A stretch of DNA of 54,506 nt from Anaerolineales bacterium (GTDB lineage: Bacteria; Chloroflexota; Anaerolineae; Anaerolineales; UBA11858): positions 1 to 54,506 of the forward strand of contig JANTFT010000009.1 in assembly GCA_024763275.1 (NCBI GenBank), in the 5' to 3' direction. Within the stretch, counting starts at the first letter, position 1. Each line of letters starts with the position of its first letter. Below are positions 24,237 through 33,058 of the stretch, one piece after another. The notes under the pieces are model-generated. The model saw only the letters and a list, made by a program, of their open reading frames with translations, searched no databases and was not told the origin of the DNA. The position numbers and the translations under genes are program-made.

Positions 24237-25295
24237 TTAAGCCTCCCTGATATTCTTTCCAAAGCCGGGTTGAACAGTTATCTTCCCATCCTGGTAGACC
24301 GTTTGGCTTCGAATTACTACCCGTCTGACAATGCCGCGCACTTTCTTCCCCTCAAAGGGAGTCCACTTCGCCTTCGTGAACTGGTCAGAACCCGTAATTT
24401 CATAATTGTGGGTTTCATCCACCTCCACCCAGGTTTCGTCCTGAGCAGGAATTGAGAACAGCTTGCGGGGATTTTCATACATTTTTTCGACGATATCCTC
24501 CCGGGTGAGCCGCCCTTCCTGAACAGCTTCAAGCAGCAATGGAAGCGTATTCTCCACACCCGGGAAGCCAGGTGGGGGCTGCCGGCTGTCCTTTTCCTCC
24601 AGGGTATGGGGGGCATGGTCGGAAGCTATGCAATCGATCACATCCAGGTTATCCCAGAGAGCTTCCACATCCTCCGCTGTACCCAGAGAGGGGCTGACTC
24701 TTTCCCTTCCCGGAGGGAGTCGCTTCCCATCCGCTTCGGTCAGGAAAAGATGATGGGGGGTTACCTCGCAGGTGACCGGCAGCCCCTTGCTTTTTGCCTC
24801 CCTGATCAGCAGGATCTCATGCTTGCGCGCCACATGACAGACATGGACCGGTTTGTGGTAGAGATAAGAGAGCATCAAAAAAGCAGCCAGGGTTTTATCC
24901 TCAGCATGGGCGACAATTGGCCGATTTGCAGGCCAATGCTCAAAATGGGCCATCCAGGACGAGACATGCTCCAAGAGCAGCGGACCATAGGTGGCATTGA
25001 GATACAGTTTTAAACCTGCCGCCTCCTCAGCCACATCGGCTGCTTTAGCTGCGTTGTGCTCTCCCCCACCCAGGTAGATTCCGTAATCACAATAGGCTTT
25101 TTTCTTAGCCAGTTCAGCAGCAGCTCTCAACGATTCCCTGTCTAGTAAGGGAGGATGGGTATTTGGCATCGCCAATACCGTCGTGATGCCGCCTTTCAAC
25201 GCAGCAGAAGTCCCTGTGGAAAAATCCTCTTTGTATTCTTCGCCCGGCTCGCGGAGATGTACATGGATATCGATCAAACCTGGTAACCTGATCAT
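24237..25295 (-). CDS. pyrC: Dihydroorotase
   Basis: The 352-residue protein has the amidohydrolase metal motif [20 protein letters not shown] at residues 8-27, a second-metal histidine in [13 protein letters not shown] and [11 protein letters not shown], and the catalytic Asp in [16 protein letters not shown]. It is shorter than typical type I enzymes (about 420). It closes carbamoyl aspartate to dihydroorotate. It is the first gene of the pyr operon, preceded by two tandem terminators and a promoter. Confidence 0.9.
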   Translation of the reverse strand: MIRLPGLIDIHVHLREPGEEYKEDFSTGTSAALKGGITTVLAMPNTHPPLLDRESLRAAAELAKKKAYCDYGIYLGGGEHNAAKAADVAEEAAGLKLYLNATYGPLLLEHVSSWMAHFEHWPANRPIVAHAEDKTLAAFLMLSYLYHKPVHVCHVARKHEILLIREAKSKGLPVTCEVTPHHLFLTEADGKRLPPGRERVSPSLGTAEDVEALWDNLDVIDCIASDHAPHTLEEKDSRQPPPGFPGVENTLPLLLEAVQEGRLTREDIVEKMYENPRKLFSIPAQDETWVEVDETHNYEITGSDQFTKAKWTPFEGKKVRGIVRRVVIRSQTVYQDGKITVQPGFGKNIREA

Positions 25296-25338
25296 TCTAC
25301 GGACCTTTCTAAATGTCTGATAACAAATAATTTATTCC

Positions 25339-25416
25339 AAAAAAAAAGAGCCACTAAGTGGCTCTTTCAGGTTCTCGTAAAAAAAATGCCCGGGGGAGTG
25401 GCTTCACTCCCGGGCA
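25339..25416 (-). promoter_or_regulatory. Tandem intrinsic terminators before pyrC: candidate attenuator
   Basis: Hairpin 1 (25416-25387: TGCCCGGG... with CACTC / GAGTG inside) is followed by eight T residues; hairpin 2 (25367-25345: AAAGAGCCAC / GTGGCTCTTT) is followed by about nine T residues. Both lie between the promoter at 25463-25490 and pyrC. A short frame, ATG 25452 to TAG 25354 (32 residues), runs through hairpin 1 and ends in hairpin 2, a possible leader peptide. No PyrR-binding consensus is evident. Confidence 0.6.
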
Positions 25417-25462
25417 ATTTTTATCAGCTGTTTTGGTTTGTTGTCTGTACATACCGTATCTA

Positions 25463-25490
25463 ATTCTAAAGGATATTGGATTTTTGTCAA
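25463..25490 (-). promoter_or_regulatory. Strong promoter of the pyrimidine operon
   Basis: TTGACA (25490-25485), a 16-base spacer and TAGAAT (25468-25463) on the minus strand give a start near 25456, about 160 bases before pyrC ATG 25295. It lies just past the end of the DUF1116 gene (25524). Confidence 0.75.
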
Positions 25491-25523
25491 TAACCTATTT
25501 ATCAGATCGCTCAGGAACATCCC

Positions 25524-26768
25524 TCAGCCAATTTGATAATGCTCCGCGAACGCTACCAGCGCTTCCTGGAACAAACTGATCGGCGGTCGGACCAGGCCGG
25601 CGCCGATCTGCCCGATCCCGGCTTCCTTATGAGCAATGCCGGTGTTGATGCGCGGAGTGATATCCTTTTCAACAATTTTCCTCAAATCCATACCTGTCGG
25701 GGTGCCCCGGAAATCCAGGGCCGGGATGGTGAAATATTTATGCTCCGTGTAAGTGATCTCGTACATTTCCAGGGTGGTATTGATGGCATCTTTGGGGGTA
25801 CCGCTGACGAAGTTGACGATCGCCGGGGCAGAGGCCATCGCAAAGCCGCCGATGCCAGCAGATTCCGTAATGGTGGAATCGCCAATATCACCGCTAGCGT
25901 CGCTTTCGCTATAACCGGGGAAATAGAGCCCTCTGGGCGTCGGTACGGGGGCAGTGAACCAGCGGTCGCCCAGACCGCTGACGCGGATCCCGAAGTCGGT
26001 TCCATTGCGGGCCATCACGCTGACAATTGTGCTGCCTTCGATCCCCTGGGCAGCGTCCGACATGGCCTTGCAGGAAGCCATCACCGGATTCAGAAAGGTC
26101 AGGGCATTGTCAGCCATGAAAGTCAGTACATCGGCAGCCGCCTGGTTGTCCGCGGTTATCCTGGTGATCAGGGGCGCCAGCTTAGCGGTGAACAGGATCG
26201 ATCCGGCCTTGTTGCGGTTGTGCCCTTCATCGCCCATATGCAGGGATTCGGCCAGCAGGGCCCGGATATCAATGCCGTCGCTGGATTCGATGGCTTCCTT
26301 GAGCAGGGGAGCCATGACATTCTCCATCCAGCGCAACTTTTTAAGCACATCCTCGCTGTAGGCTCCATAGCGCAGCACCTTGCCGTAACCTTCGTTAAGG
26401 TTGGAATAGGCAGTATTGCCGTGAGTCTTGTTTTCAAGGATATAGACAGACATGGAAGGGCTGGTCACTCCAGCCATGGGGCCCACTGCCTGGTGATGGT
26501 GGCAGGGTTCAAGTTTGATCTCTCCCGATTCAACCAGCTGCTGGGCACTCTTCATGTCCTTGGCTTTTCCTTCAAAGATCAAGGCTCCGGTAATCGCGCC
26601 CCGCATGGGCCCCGAGGCTCGCTCCCAGGTGATCGGGGGACCGGCATGCAGCAGCAGGTTCTCCTCCATCCCCGGGATGACATCCAGGGCTTTACCGAGC
26701 CCAATCAGTACCGGCCGGGCTTCCATCATCCGTTCCACAGTTTCTTGATTGGCTTTTTCTATATCCAT
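25524..26768 (-). CDS. DUF1116 protein, AllG-like
   Basis: From ATG 26768 (AAGGAGCAGGGA) the protein has 414 residues, typical of DUF1116 (YlbE/AllG). Features are HAGPPITWERASGPMRGA near residue 40, LEPCHHHQAVGPMAGVTSPSM near 95-115, MGDEGHNRNKAGS near 190, and SVMARNGTDFGIRVSG near 250. In E. coli AllG is reported to work with FdrA/AllF and AllH as oxamate carbamoyltransferase, releasing carbamoyl phosphate. It is the last gene of the CoA-transferase operon, with fdrA two genes upstream. The exact substrate here is unproven. Confidence 0.85.
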   Translation of the reverse strand: MDIEKANQETVERMMEARPVLIGLGKALDVIPGMEENLLLHAGPPITWERASGPMRGAITGALIFEGKAKDMKSAQQLVESGEIKLEPCHHHQAVGPMAGVTSPSMSVYILENKTHGNTAYSNLNEGYGKVLRYGAYSEDVLKKLRWMENVMAPLLKEAIESSDGIDIRALLAESLHMGDEGHNRNKAGSILFTAKLAPLITRITADNQAAADVLTFMADNALTFLNPVMASCKAMSDAAQGIEGSTIVSVMARNGTDFGIRVSGLGDRWFTAPVPTPRGLYFPGYSESDASGDIGDSTITESAGIGGFAMASAPAIVNFVSGTPKDAINTTLEMYEITYTEHKYFTIPALDFRGTPTGMDLRKIVEKDITPRINTGIAHKEAGIGQIGAGLVRPPISLFQEALVAFAEHYQIG

Positions 26769-26806
26769 TCCCTGCTCCTTTTCCAACAGGTTCAGTTAAT
26801 AAACGA

Positions 26807-27700
26807 TCAGGCATCCTTACGGGAATATCGTTTTCCCGGCTCGAATTTCGAGCGGGCTTCCTGTAATATTTCCTCATACAATGCCAGATTGCGGTCCTCC
26901 AGGTGATCGAAGGGCTGGATGCTTTTACTGCCCCAGGTGATATAGCGCAGGGGGTCGGGATCCAGCTTGGCGGCGATGATCTCCTCGGTTCCCCGGGCCT
27001 GAGCCAGCCGCCAGGCTATGGGGTTGACTATCATGCTGTGGCCAAAGTAATAATTGCCGGCAGCATCCGACCCCAGCATATTGGTGCTCACCATATAGAC
27101 ATGATTGTCGTAAGCCCTGGCGCAGTTGGTGATGTACCAGATATCATAGGAGCGCAGCAAAGCGGAGGGCCGGACAATCACCTCGGCTCCCTTGACTGCC
27201 AGCAGCCTGGAAAGCTCTGGAAAATCGCCGTCGTAACAAATGATCATGCCAATGTTGCCGAGCTCAGTTTCGAAGACCTCCGCGCTGGTGCCAACCTCCG
27301 TCCACCCACCCATGTCCCGCCGTTCTCCGGGGAAGGGATGGGTCTTGTCGTAAATCCCGATCACCTCGCCGTCGGGGCCGATCAGCACCGAGGAATTCAA
27401 CACCCGGCCCTGCTCATCAGCTCTCCGGTAGGTCGGCCAGACGACATGCACGCCCAGCCTGCGGGCTGCTGCCTGGATCTCCTCTGTCATCTTACCGGGA
27501 ACATCGTCTACCAGCTCCCAGAGCTCTTCCGGGGACAGCCTGGTATCAAATCCGGTGGTCACCGTTTCCGGGAAGACCACCAGCTCCGCCTGATAATCCT
27601 TTACTGCCCGTTCCAGCCAGTCCAGCCCCTTGTGGATATTGGCCTGCGGGTCATTGGGTTTGGCTGCGATCTGAGCACAGGCTGCGATAAACTCTTTCAT
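26807..27700 (-). CDS. Carbon-nitrogen hydrolase (nitrilase superfamily)
   Basis: The 297-residue protein has the complete catalytic triad: Glu45 (VVFPETVTTG), Lys119 (IYDKTHPFPGERRDM) and Cys155 (GMIICYDGDFPE). Members cleave N-carbamoyl amines, beta-ureidopropionate, omega-amides or nitriles. AGGAGGGT precedes ATG 27700. It lies between fdrA and the DUF1116 gene, so it likely handles a carbamoyl or amide intermediate of the same pathway. Specificity cannot be assigned from sequence. Confidence 0.9.
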   Translation of the reverse strand: MKEFIAACAQIAAKPNDPQANIHKGLDWLERAVKDYQAELVVFPETVTTGFDTRLSPEELWELVDDVPGKMTEEIQAAARRLGVHVVWPTYRRADEQGRVLNSSVLIGPDGEVIGIYDKTHPFPGERRDMGGWTEVGTSAEVFETELGNIGMIICYDGDFPELSRLLAVKGAEVIVRPSALLRSYDIWYITNCARAYDNHVYMVSTNMLGSDAAGNYYFGHSMIVNPIAWRLAQARGTEEIIAAKLDPDPLRYITWGSKSIQPFDHLEDRNLALYEEILQEARSKFEPGKRYSRKDA

Positions 27701-27713
27701 CAGAGGAACCCTC

Positions 27714-29444
27714 CTATCCTTTCATCTTTTCCAGCAAAGCCAGCAAGTCGGCATTACCGCCGGCAGCAGGCTTCCAATCCACCTGAACCACGCTGGCGTT
27801 CTGGGATTGGAGGCTTTCTGCGAAAGATTCCAGCCCAACGTTGATAGCAGCGAATTCACCCTTCAGGGATTCCAGATCAACAGGTGAAAAACCCAGCCGG
27901 GGCGGTTGCGGGGCACCTTCCAGGGCTTTGAGCAACCGGCCGGCATAACGCACGGCCCTGTCGCTGCTCAGAAAAACCCGGGCGCCAGCCGCGGCAAGTT
28001 TCTCCTGCTGGGCTGCTCGGTCCTGGGGATCGACGTCAGTCCCGGACAGCATCACCACCACCTCAAGGTGCCGTCCGGCATCAGCCGCATTCTTTCTGGC
28101 TTCCCCAATGGCAGGGGCCAGCTCCCCGGCCGGATCAGGATGGGAGCCATAGCCCAGAACGACATCCAGCAGGATCACAGCCGTCTCTGGATCGGCAGCC
28201 TCGACTTCCAGCCGCTGGATCCGCAGTTCGTTGTCCATCATGGGATGCAGGCGGCCAACCGTGAATTCATCCTCTCCCAAGTCTACGATCGTATGCCCCT
28301 GACTGACCAGAGAGTTTTCCAGGCGGTAGTCCTTGTTGATAGGCACGTTCGAATACACTTCCGGCAGGTAGGCATCCAGGATCAGCAGGGCCTCATAGGC
28401 CAGTGTGCCGCCAGAGAACAGGCCCCGCAGGTAGCGCTGATCGGGAGCAAATGCTTCCAGGGAAAATTTACCCTCTTCTTCCCCAGCGTTGATCTCTCCG
28501 GAAAGAGCGACCGCGGCGGCCGCAGTATCGTCAAAGGTGGACGTGAAATACAGGTTGTCAATTTCCCGCAGGGCGGTCTTATAGCCGATGAAGTTCACCA
28601 CCACCGGTTTGGATAAACCCCGGGCATATTCCAGAAGCTTCCCGGCGACGCCCTCATCCGGCGGTTTGGAAATCAGGACGATGACCCGGGTATCCGGATC
28701 CCGCTCCAGCAAGTCCAGCCCCATACGGGCGGTCAATCCTCCCACCTGAGAGGAGAGGTCCCTGCCGCCGGTGCCCAGGGCGTGAGTCAGGCCTCCTCCA
28801 TACTCGTGGATACGCACGGAAACCTGCTGCAGCCCCGTCCCCGAAGCAGCCACCAGGCCGATAGCTCCCCGGCGGACCTGATTGGCAAATCCCAGGCCGA
28901 TGCCGTTGATAAGGGCTGTACCGCAATCCGGTCCCATCACCAGCAGCCCTTTCTCAGCCCCTTTCTGCTTGAGGTCGATTTCTTCCTCAACCGTGACATT
29001 ATCGCTGTATAAAAAGACATGTTTGCCCAACCGGAGAGCTTCCCGGGAAACCCCGGCCGCATAACGGCCAGGCACGGAAACCAGCACCCAGTGGGAGTCC
29101 GGCAGGAGCTTGACAGCGGATTCCAGGCTTTTAGGCCGGAAGTCCTCCCCGGTTCCTTCCCGCCCTCTGCGGGCAGCCACCAATTCATCCACCCGGGCCA
29201 GAGCGTTTTCGGCCGTCTGAGCGTTTTTAGCCTTTACCACCAGCACCAGATCATCGGGCCGGGCGTCCTTGATCTCCTCCACCAGCAAACCGGTCTGATC
29301 AAGCAGTTCCAGATTCGCTTCCGTCCCCATCACCACACCGGCATCTTCCACGTCCGGCAGGTCCGCCAGGTCGCGCTGGAGCTGCATCAGCACCACAGAG
29401 TCGAAATACGCTCCGGTACGAATCTCAGTTTTGATCTTTGCCAT
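27714..29444 (-). CDS. fdrA: FdrA family protein (AllF-like, acyl-CoA synthetase fold)
   Basis: The 576-residue protein matches FdrA in length and order: an N-terminal region MAKIKTEIRTGAYFDSVVLMQLQRDL, a CoA-binding/Rossmann domain (LVMGPDCGTALINGIGLGFAN, GLVAASGTGLQQVSVRIHEYGGGLTHALGTGGRDL) and a ligase-CoA-like C-terminal domain (RGLFSGGTLAYEALLIL, AVILLDVVLGYGSHPDP). It resembles the succinyl-CoA synthetase alpha subunit with its partner domain fused. FdrA is reported as a subunit of oxamate carbamoyltransferase. The gene is 13 bases upstream of the hydrolase. The ribosome site is weak. Confidence 0.85.
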   Translation of the reverse strand: MAKIKTEIRTGAYFDSVVLMQLQRDLADLPDVEDAGVVMGTEANLELLDQTGLLVEEIKDARPDDLVLVVKAKNAQTAENALARVDELVAARRGREGTGEDFRPKSLESAVKLLPDSHWVLVSVPGRYAAGVSREALRLGKHVFLYSDNVTVEEEIDLKQKGAEKGLLVMGPDCGTALINGIGLGFANQVRRGAIGLVAASGTGLQQVSVRIHEYGGGLTHALGTGGRDLSSQVGGLTARMGLDLLERDPDTRVIVLISKPPDEGVAGKLLEYARGLSKPVVVNFIGYKTALREIDNLYFTSTFDDTAAAAVALSGEINAGEEEGKFSLEAFAPDQRYLRGLFSGGTLAYEALLILDAYLPEVYSNVPINKDYRLENSLVSQGHTIVDLGEDEFTVGRLHPMMDNELRIQRLEVEAADPETAVILLDVVLGYGSHPDPAGELAPAIGEARKNAADAGRHLEVVVMLSGTDVDPQDRAAQQEKLAAAGARVFLSSDRAVRYAGRLLKALEGAPQPPRLGFSPVDLESLKGEFAAINVGLESFAESLQSQNASVVQVDWKPAAGGNADLLALLEKMKG

Positions 29445-29468
29445 AACAAACTCTGCTCACTAAGCGAA

Positions 29469-30677
29469 TTATATAACGCTCCGCGCCTGTAAATCTGCCA
29501 CTTCACTCTCGGAATACCCCAGCAGATCCCGCAGGATCTCGTGATTGTGCTCACCCAGGCTGGGGGGAGCCAGATGCAGCTCTGCCGGTGTGCGGGAAAG
29601 TTTATAAGGAAAGCCGGTCAGCTTGATCCTGCCTGCCCCCGAGCTGTCAGCTTCCCGAACCATCTCCCTGGCCTGGGTCTGGGTATGCAGGAACACCTCG
29701 GGAAGGGAGTTGATCGGCCCGCAAGGCAGTCCGGCCTCTTCCAGCAGGGCCAGCCATTCGGCTGCGTCCCTGGCGGCGAAAATCCCGTTCAGGGCCTGGA
29801 TGAGCTCCTGCCGGTTCCTCACCCGGGATTGATTGTCGTGAAAACGGGGGTCTTCTGCCAGCTCCGGATGACCGATCAACTGGCACAGTTTCAGCCATTG
29901 GCGCTGATTGGCCGCTCCCAGCACAAATCCCTTATCGCGGGCCTGGAAAGGTTCATAAGGGGCAATGTTGGGATGGGCGTTGCCCTGCCGTCGAGGTGGA
30001 TCACCGCTGAGCAGGTAATTGGAAGCCACGTTGGCCAGCAGGGCTACCTGGGTATCCAGCAGAGATACATCCACGTGCTGTCCTTTTCCTGATTTCTCCC
30101 GTTCCAGCAGCGCCGCCAGGATGGCTGAAGCCGCGAACATACCTGAGGTAATATCGATAATGGGGACCCCAACCCGCGAAGGGGGGCCATCGGCTGGGCC
30201 GGTGATGCTCATCAGGCCGCCTTCGGCCTGGATGATGGCGTCATAGCCCGGTCTGTCCCGATAGGGGCCGGTCCTGCCATAGCCGCTGATGGAGCAGTAG
30301 ATCAATCCGGGGTTTTGTTCCAGTAAGTGGTCCGCTCCCAGACCCATCTTGTCCAGCACACCTGTACGGTAATTCTCAATTAACACATCAGAAACCCGGA
30401 CCAGCTGGCGGATGATCTCCTGCCCGGCGGGGTCTTTGAGATTGACGGTCAGGCTGCGCTTGTTGCGGTTGGCAGACAGGAAATAAGCTGATTGTCCGGG
30501 ATAATCCCCGTAAGGTTCCCCCACGAACGGCGGCCCCCAGCCACGGCTTTCATCTCCCGTACCCGGGCGCTCAACTTTGATGACATCAGCGCCAAAATCG
30601 CCCAGCATCATCGTGCAGTACGGTCCGGCCATTGCCCGGGTAATGTCCACGATCCGGATATCTTGTAGGGCAGCCAC
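29469..30677 (-). CDS. Class III CoA-transferase (CaiB/BaiF family)
   Basis: The 402-residue protein starts at GTG 30677 after GAGGAGAGATCC. Family motifs are RAMAGPYCTMMLGDFGADVIKVE at residues 14-36, NRNKRSLTVNLK at 70-81, and the catalytic Asp175 in VPIIDITSGM. These enzymes move CoA between carboxylates; formyl-CoA:oxalate transferase is one member. As first gene of the operon with fdrA it could activate the carboxylate product or substrate of that system, for example an oxalate-type acid; that is inference. The promoter and an operator-like palindrome lie 100 bases upstream. Confidence 0.9.
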   Translation of the reverse strand: MAALQDIRIVDITRAMAGPYCTMMLGDFGADVIKVERPGTGDESRGWGPPFVGEPYGDYPGQSAYFLSANRNKRSLTVNLKDPAGQEIIRQLVRVSDVLIENYRTGVLDKMGLGADHLLEQNPGLIYCSISGYGRTGPYRDRPGYDAIIQAEGGLMSITGPADGPPSRVGVPIIDITSGMFAASAILAALLEREKSGKGQHVDVSLLDTQVALLANVASNYLLSGDPPRRQGNAHPNIAPYEPFQARDKGFVLGAANQRQWLKLCQLIGHPELAEDPRFHDNQSRVRNRQELIQALNGIFAARDAAEWLALLEEAGLPCGPINSLPEVFLHTQTQAREMVREADSSGAGRIKLTGFPYKLSRTPAELHLAPPSLGEHNHEILRDLLGYSESEVADLQARSVI

Positions 30678-30779
30678 GGATCTCTCCTCAGGTTTGGATT
30701 ATCAACTGGAAGGCCCATCTCCACCCGGGGGAATCCCGGGGAATAACCCGAATGGAACTGGGTTATATGCTGCGCGAGC

Positions 30780-30815
30780 AAATACAGTATACCGTATTTC
30801 AGGTAACCCAAACAA
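30780..30815 (-). promoter_or_regulatory. Promoter with overlapping 20-bp operator-like palindrome
   Basis: On the minus strand TTGTTT (30815-30810), 18 bases, TATACT (30791-30786). The -10 lies inside AAATAC-A-GTATAC-C-GTATTT (30780-30799), a palindrome with one mismatched pair around GTATAC. GntR-family repressors commonly bind GTATAC-centred sites. A repressor here would block the CoA-transferase/fdrA operon directly. Confidence 0.6.
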
Positions 30816-31014
30816 GACGATTTTGTCTGTGCAATGACCCCCTCCAGTGGGCTACCATCAGCTTATACACACTCCGAACAAGTGCCAGTCTGGAAGTCGT
30901 CTGACTTGATCTCCAGCCGGATGGCACACCCAACCCCGGGTGGAGTCAGGACCAAATCCCCCCTGGAAATTGGGTTCGGATTTCATGAAAGCCGCCTTGG
31001 GCATCCCCTGGGTC

Positions 31015-31042
31015 TTGAAAACCCCGCTGTTTAATGTAATAT
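31015..31042 (+). promoter_or_regulatory. Promoter of the 31.1 kb lipoprotein
   Basis: TTGAAA (31015-31020), a 16-base spacer and TAATAT (31037-31042) give a start near 31049, 35 bases before ATG 31084. The rest of the 406-base gap 30678-31083 holds the divergent operon's promoter and leader and no visible gene. Confidence 0.5.
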
Positions 31043-31083
31043 GAAACTTGTTAAGTCCCAGGACCAAATCACCGGAGGTTTCT

Positions 31084-33015
31084 ATGCGCCACCACAGCCG
31101 CTCTCAAAAACCAGCTCTTTTGGCCGTGACTTTATTGTTGATTTTCTCATCTGCTTGCACATCGCAGGGGATCAGCCCGGGGTCTTCAAGTGGTGGGCAC
31201 GCTCCCAGCTATCTTGGCTTTGTGGACGATCCTGCCGGAGAACCGGTGGCTTTTGCTATCCTGGGAGAAACGGAAACAACCACCTGGGATGGGGTGGCCA
31301 GCGGTGATTTTAACGGATACGAGGGAGGATGGCTACCGGTGGAAGCCCCGGGCTATGCCACGGGATTTGCTTATCTCTTCCCAGCGGGCGATGATTTTCC
31401 ATTCTTTTCCACCACCCTGACGCCGTTCCAAAGTTTTGTTCAGCTTGGATCCGGAGAATCTACAGAACTCCTGGGATACCGGGGAGAAGAGTTCCGGGCA
31501 ACCGCTGAAGTGTCGGGAGAGATGTTCTCACAAACTCCCGCACTCGTTGGGTTGACGGCAATCGACCCCCTGCTTGTCAAGCCCCGCAATACAGACACAG
31601 AGCTGGAGAAGGGACTCCGGCTGCAGCAGGCCATCGCCCTGCAAGCCTTTGACGAGACCTGGGCAGCGCTAAAATTGACGCCGGGAGCTGCTGTAACAGT
31701 TCACCTGGAAATTTCCCAGCCACCCAGCGACAGCGTGGCCTTCGCGGTCTTCGATCCTGAAGGTGGAGTATGGCGCAGGCTGGGTCCTGCTTGCACAAAC
31801 CAGGAACCCACCCTTTACACCTGTGAGTTATCCGCACTCACGCCGCTGCTGGGAGTATTTGATTTCCCGGCTGAGCCGGCTGCCAGCATTGATAATGGGC
31901 TTCAACAGGGCGGCAGCTCACTGGGCTCCGTGCTTGCCTCAGCGCCCCAATTCCAGGGAGGGGTTGGGGGCGAGGGAAGCAGCAGCCTGGGGGGGATCAT
32001 CGCTCAGATCGAGGACTGGTTAAAACAGCAGCAGGACGAATCTGGAGGGGCCGATCCGAACGACCCCACCCTGAAAAATCTGATCGATCAGCTGATCAAA
32101 GCCGCGCTGGACAATGCCGCTAAAAACCGCAATGAGAGCGGTAAGAAAGCCCTCGTCCAAGCTCTGTCTGTGATCATGGCTGTTGGTGAGCCAGGCGCAG
32201 GCGCCGCCCTGGAAGCGGAGATGGCCAAGATCTCTGATGAAATTGGGAAAGAAGCCCTCAAGGAATCCGACTGTGGCGAGTTCGAGAGGCTTCTCAAAGC
32301 CGCCCAGCAGATCGGGAAATTAGGGGGGTCGGAGCAGCTTGAAAATCAGTTGAAAGATAAGGCCAGCGAGATGGCAGAGGACTGTGACGTTTGGTCAGGG
32401 TGGATCACAGTGTCCCTGTGGGTGACATCAAGCCATCCCGCCGGCTTGCCGATGAAAGGGGGCGGCGGCTCCTGGATGGAGTCCCACAGCGTCCAGATCT
32501 GGACAAATGTGGATGATAATGTGATGCACGGCGAGGATAAGGTCACTTATACATTTGCTACCGCTAACTATGAGGATGATAAAGAGTGCAAATCAGAGAT
32601 CAAGATGTCCGGGGATCCGGGTCAAACGACAATCTACTTTGAGGGATTCTATGACGGTTACACTTTCCAGGTGAATTCGGTCACACCTCAAGGTGGTGCC
32701 ACCATCAAGCAGCACTGGACCATGCGCTCCAAGGAAGACGATAACTGCGAAGTTGTCCTCAACAAGGATTTCTCTTTCTCACCATACTACAGCCTGATCG
32801 TTCATGGGGTTTCCTCTGACAGTCCCCCTATCAATATCCAGGAAATACTGGATTCCAGCAGTGTGACCTCCACTATGGGAAAACAGGATTCCCTTTCCGG
32901 AACAGAAAGGATCACCAATCCAGATCCTGATCTGGGGATCTATCCCTTCCGTAATGGCTTCGTGACCTGGAATTTAATGCATCGGCAGAAGAAGCTGCCG
33001 CGGGAAGAAAACTAA
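31084..33015 (+). CDS. Large secreted lipoprotein, unknown function
   Basis: From ATG 31084 (CCGGAGGTTTCT) the protein has 643 residues: lipoprotein signal (LIFSSACTSQG), a beta-rich domain of about 230 residues (YLGFVDDPAGEPVAFAILGE...), a Gly/Ser linker near 280-320, a helical, charged region of about 140 residues (IDQLIKAALDNAAKNRNESG...), and a C-terminal beta domain with several cysteines. Beginning with a peptide-bond-like fold (VxDxxGxPVxxA) it resembles surface proteins with carboxypeptidase-regulatory modules. I do not recognise a family. It is followed 43 bases later by another lipoprotein gene. Confidence 0.75.
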   Translation: MRHHSRSQKPALLAVTLLLIFSSACTSQGISPGSSSGGHAPSYLGFVDDPAGEPVAFAILGETETTTWDGVASGDFNGYEGGWLPVEAPGYATGFAYLFPAGDDFPFFSTTLTPFQSFVQLGSGESTELLGYRGEEFRATAEVSGEMFSQTPALVGLTAIDPLLVKPRNTDTELEKGLRLQQAIALQAFDETWAALKLTPGAAVTVHLEISQPPSDSVAFAVFDPEGGVWRRLGPACTNQEPTLYTCELSALTPLLGVFDFPAEPAASIDNGLQQGGSSLGSVLASAPQFQGGVGGEGSSSLGGIIAQIEDWLKQQQDESGGADPNDPTLKNLIDQLIKAALDNAAKNRNESGKKALVQALSVIMAVGEPGAGAALEAEMAKISDEIGKEALKESDCGEFERLLKAAQQIGKLGGSEQLENQLKDKASEMAEDCDVWSGWITVSLWVTSSHPAGLPMKGGGGSWMESHSVQIWTNVDDNVMHGEDKVTYTFATANYEDDKECKSEIKMSGDPGQTTIYFEGFYDGYTFQVNSVTPQGGATIKQHWTMRSKEDDNCEVVLNKDFSFSPYYSLIVHGVSSDSPPINIQEILDSSSVTSTMGKQDSLSGTERITNPDPDLGIYPFRNGFVTWNLMHRQKKLPREEN

Positions 33016-33058
33016 TAAAGCGGCAGATTCAGATTTCCAGTCCAATAAAAGGATACAA

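Noticed and set aside
25533-26906. 457-codon plus-strand frame
   Set aside because: It is antisense to the DUF1116 gene, whose family motifs are clear; the product has no recognisable motif.
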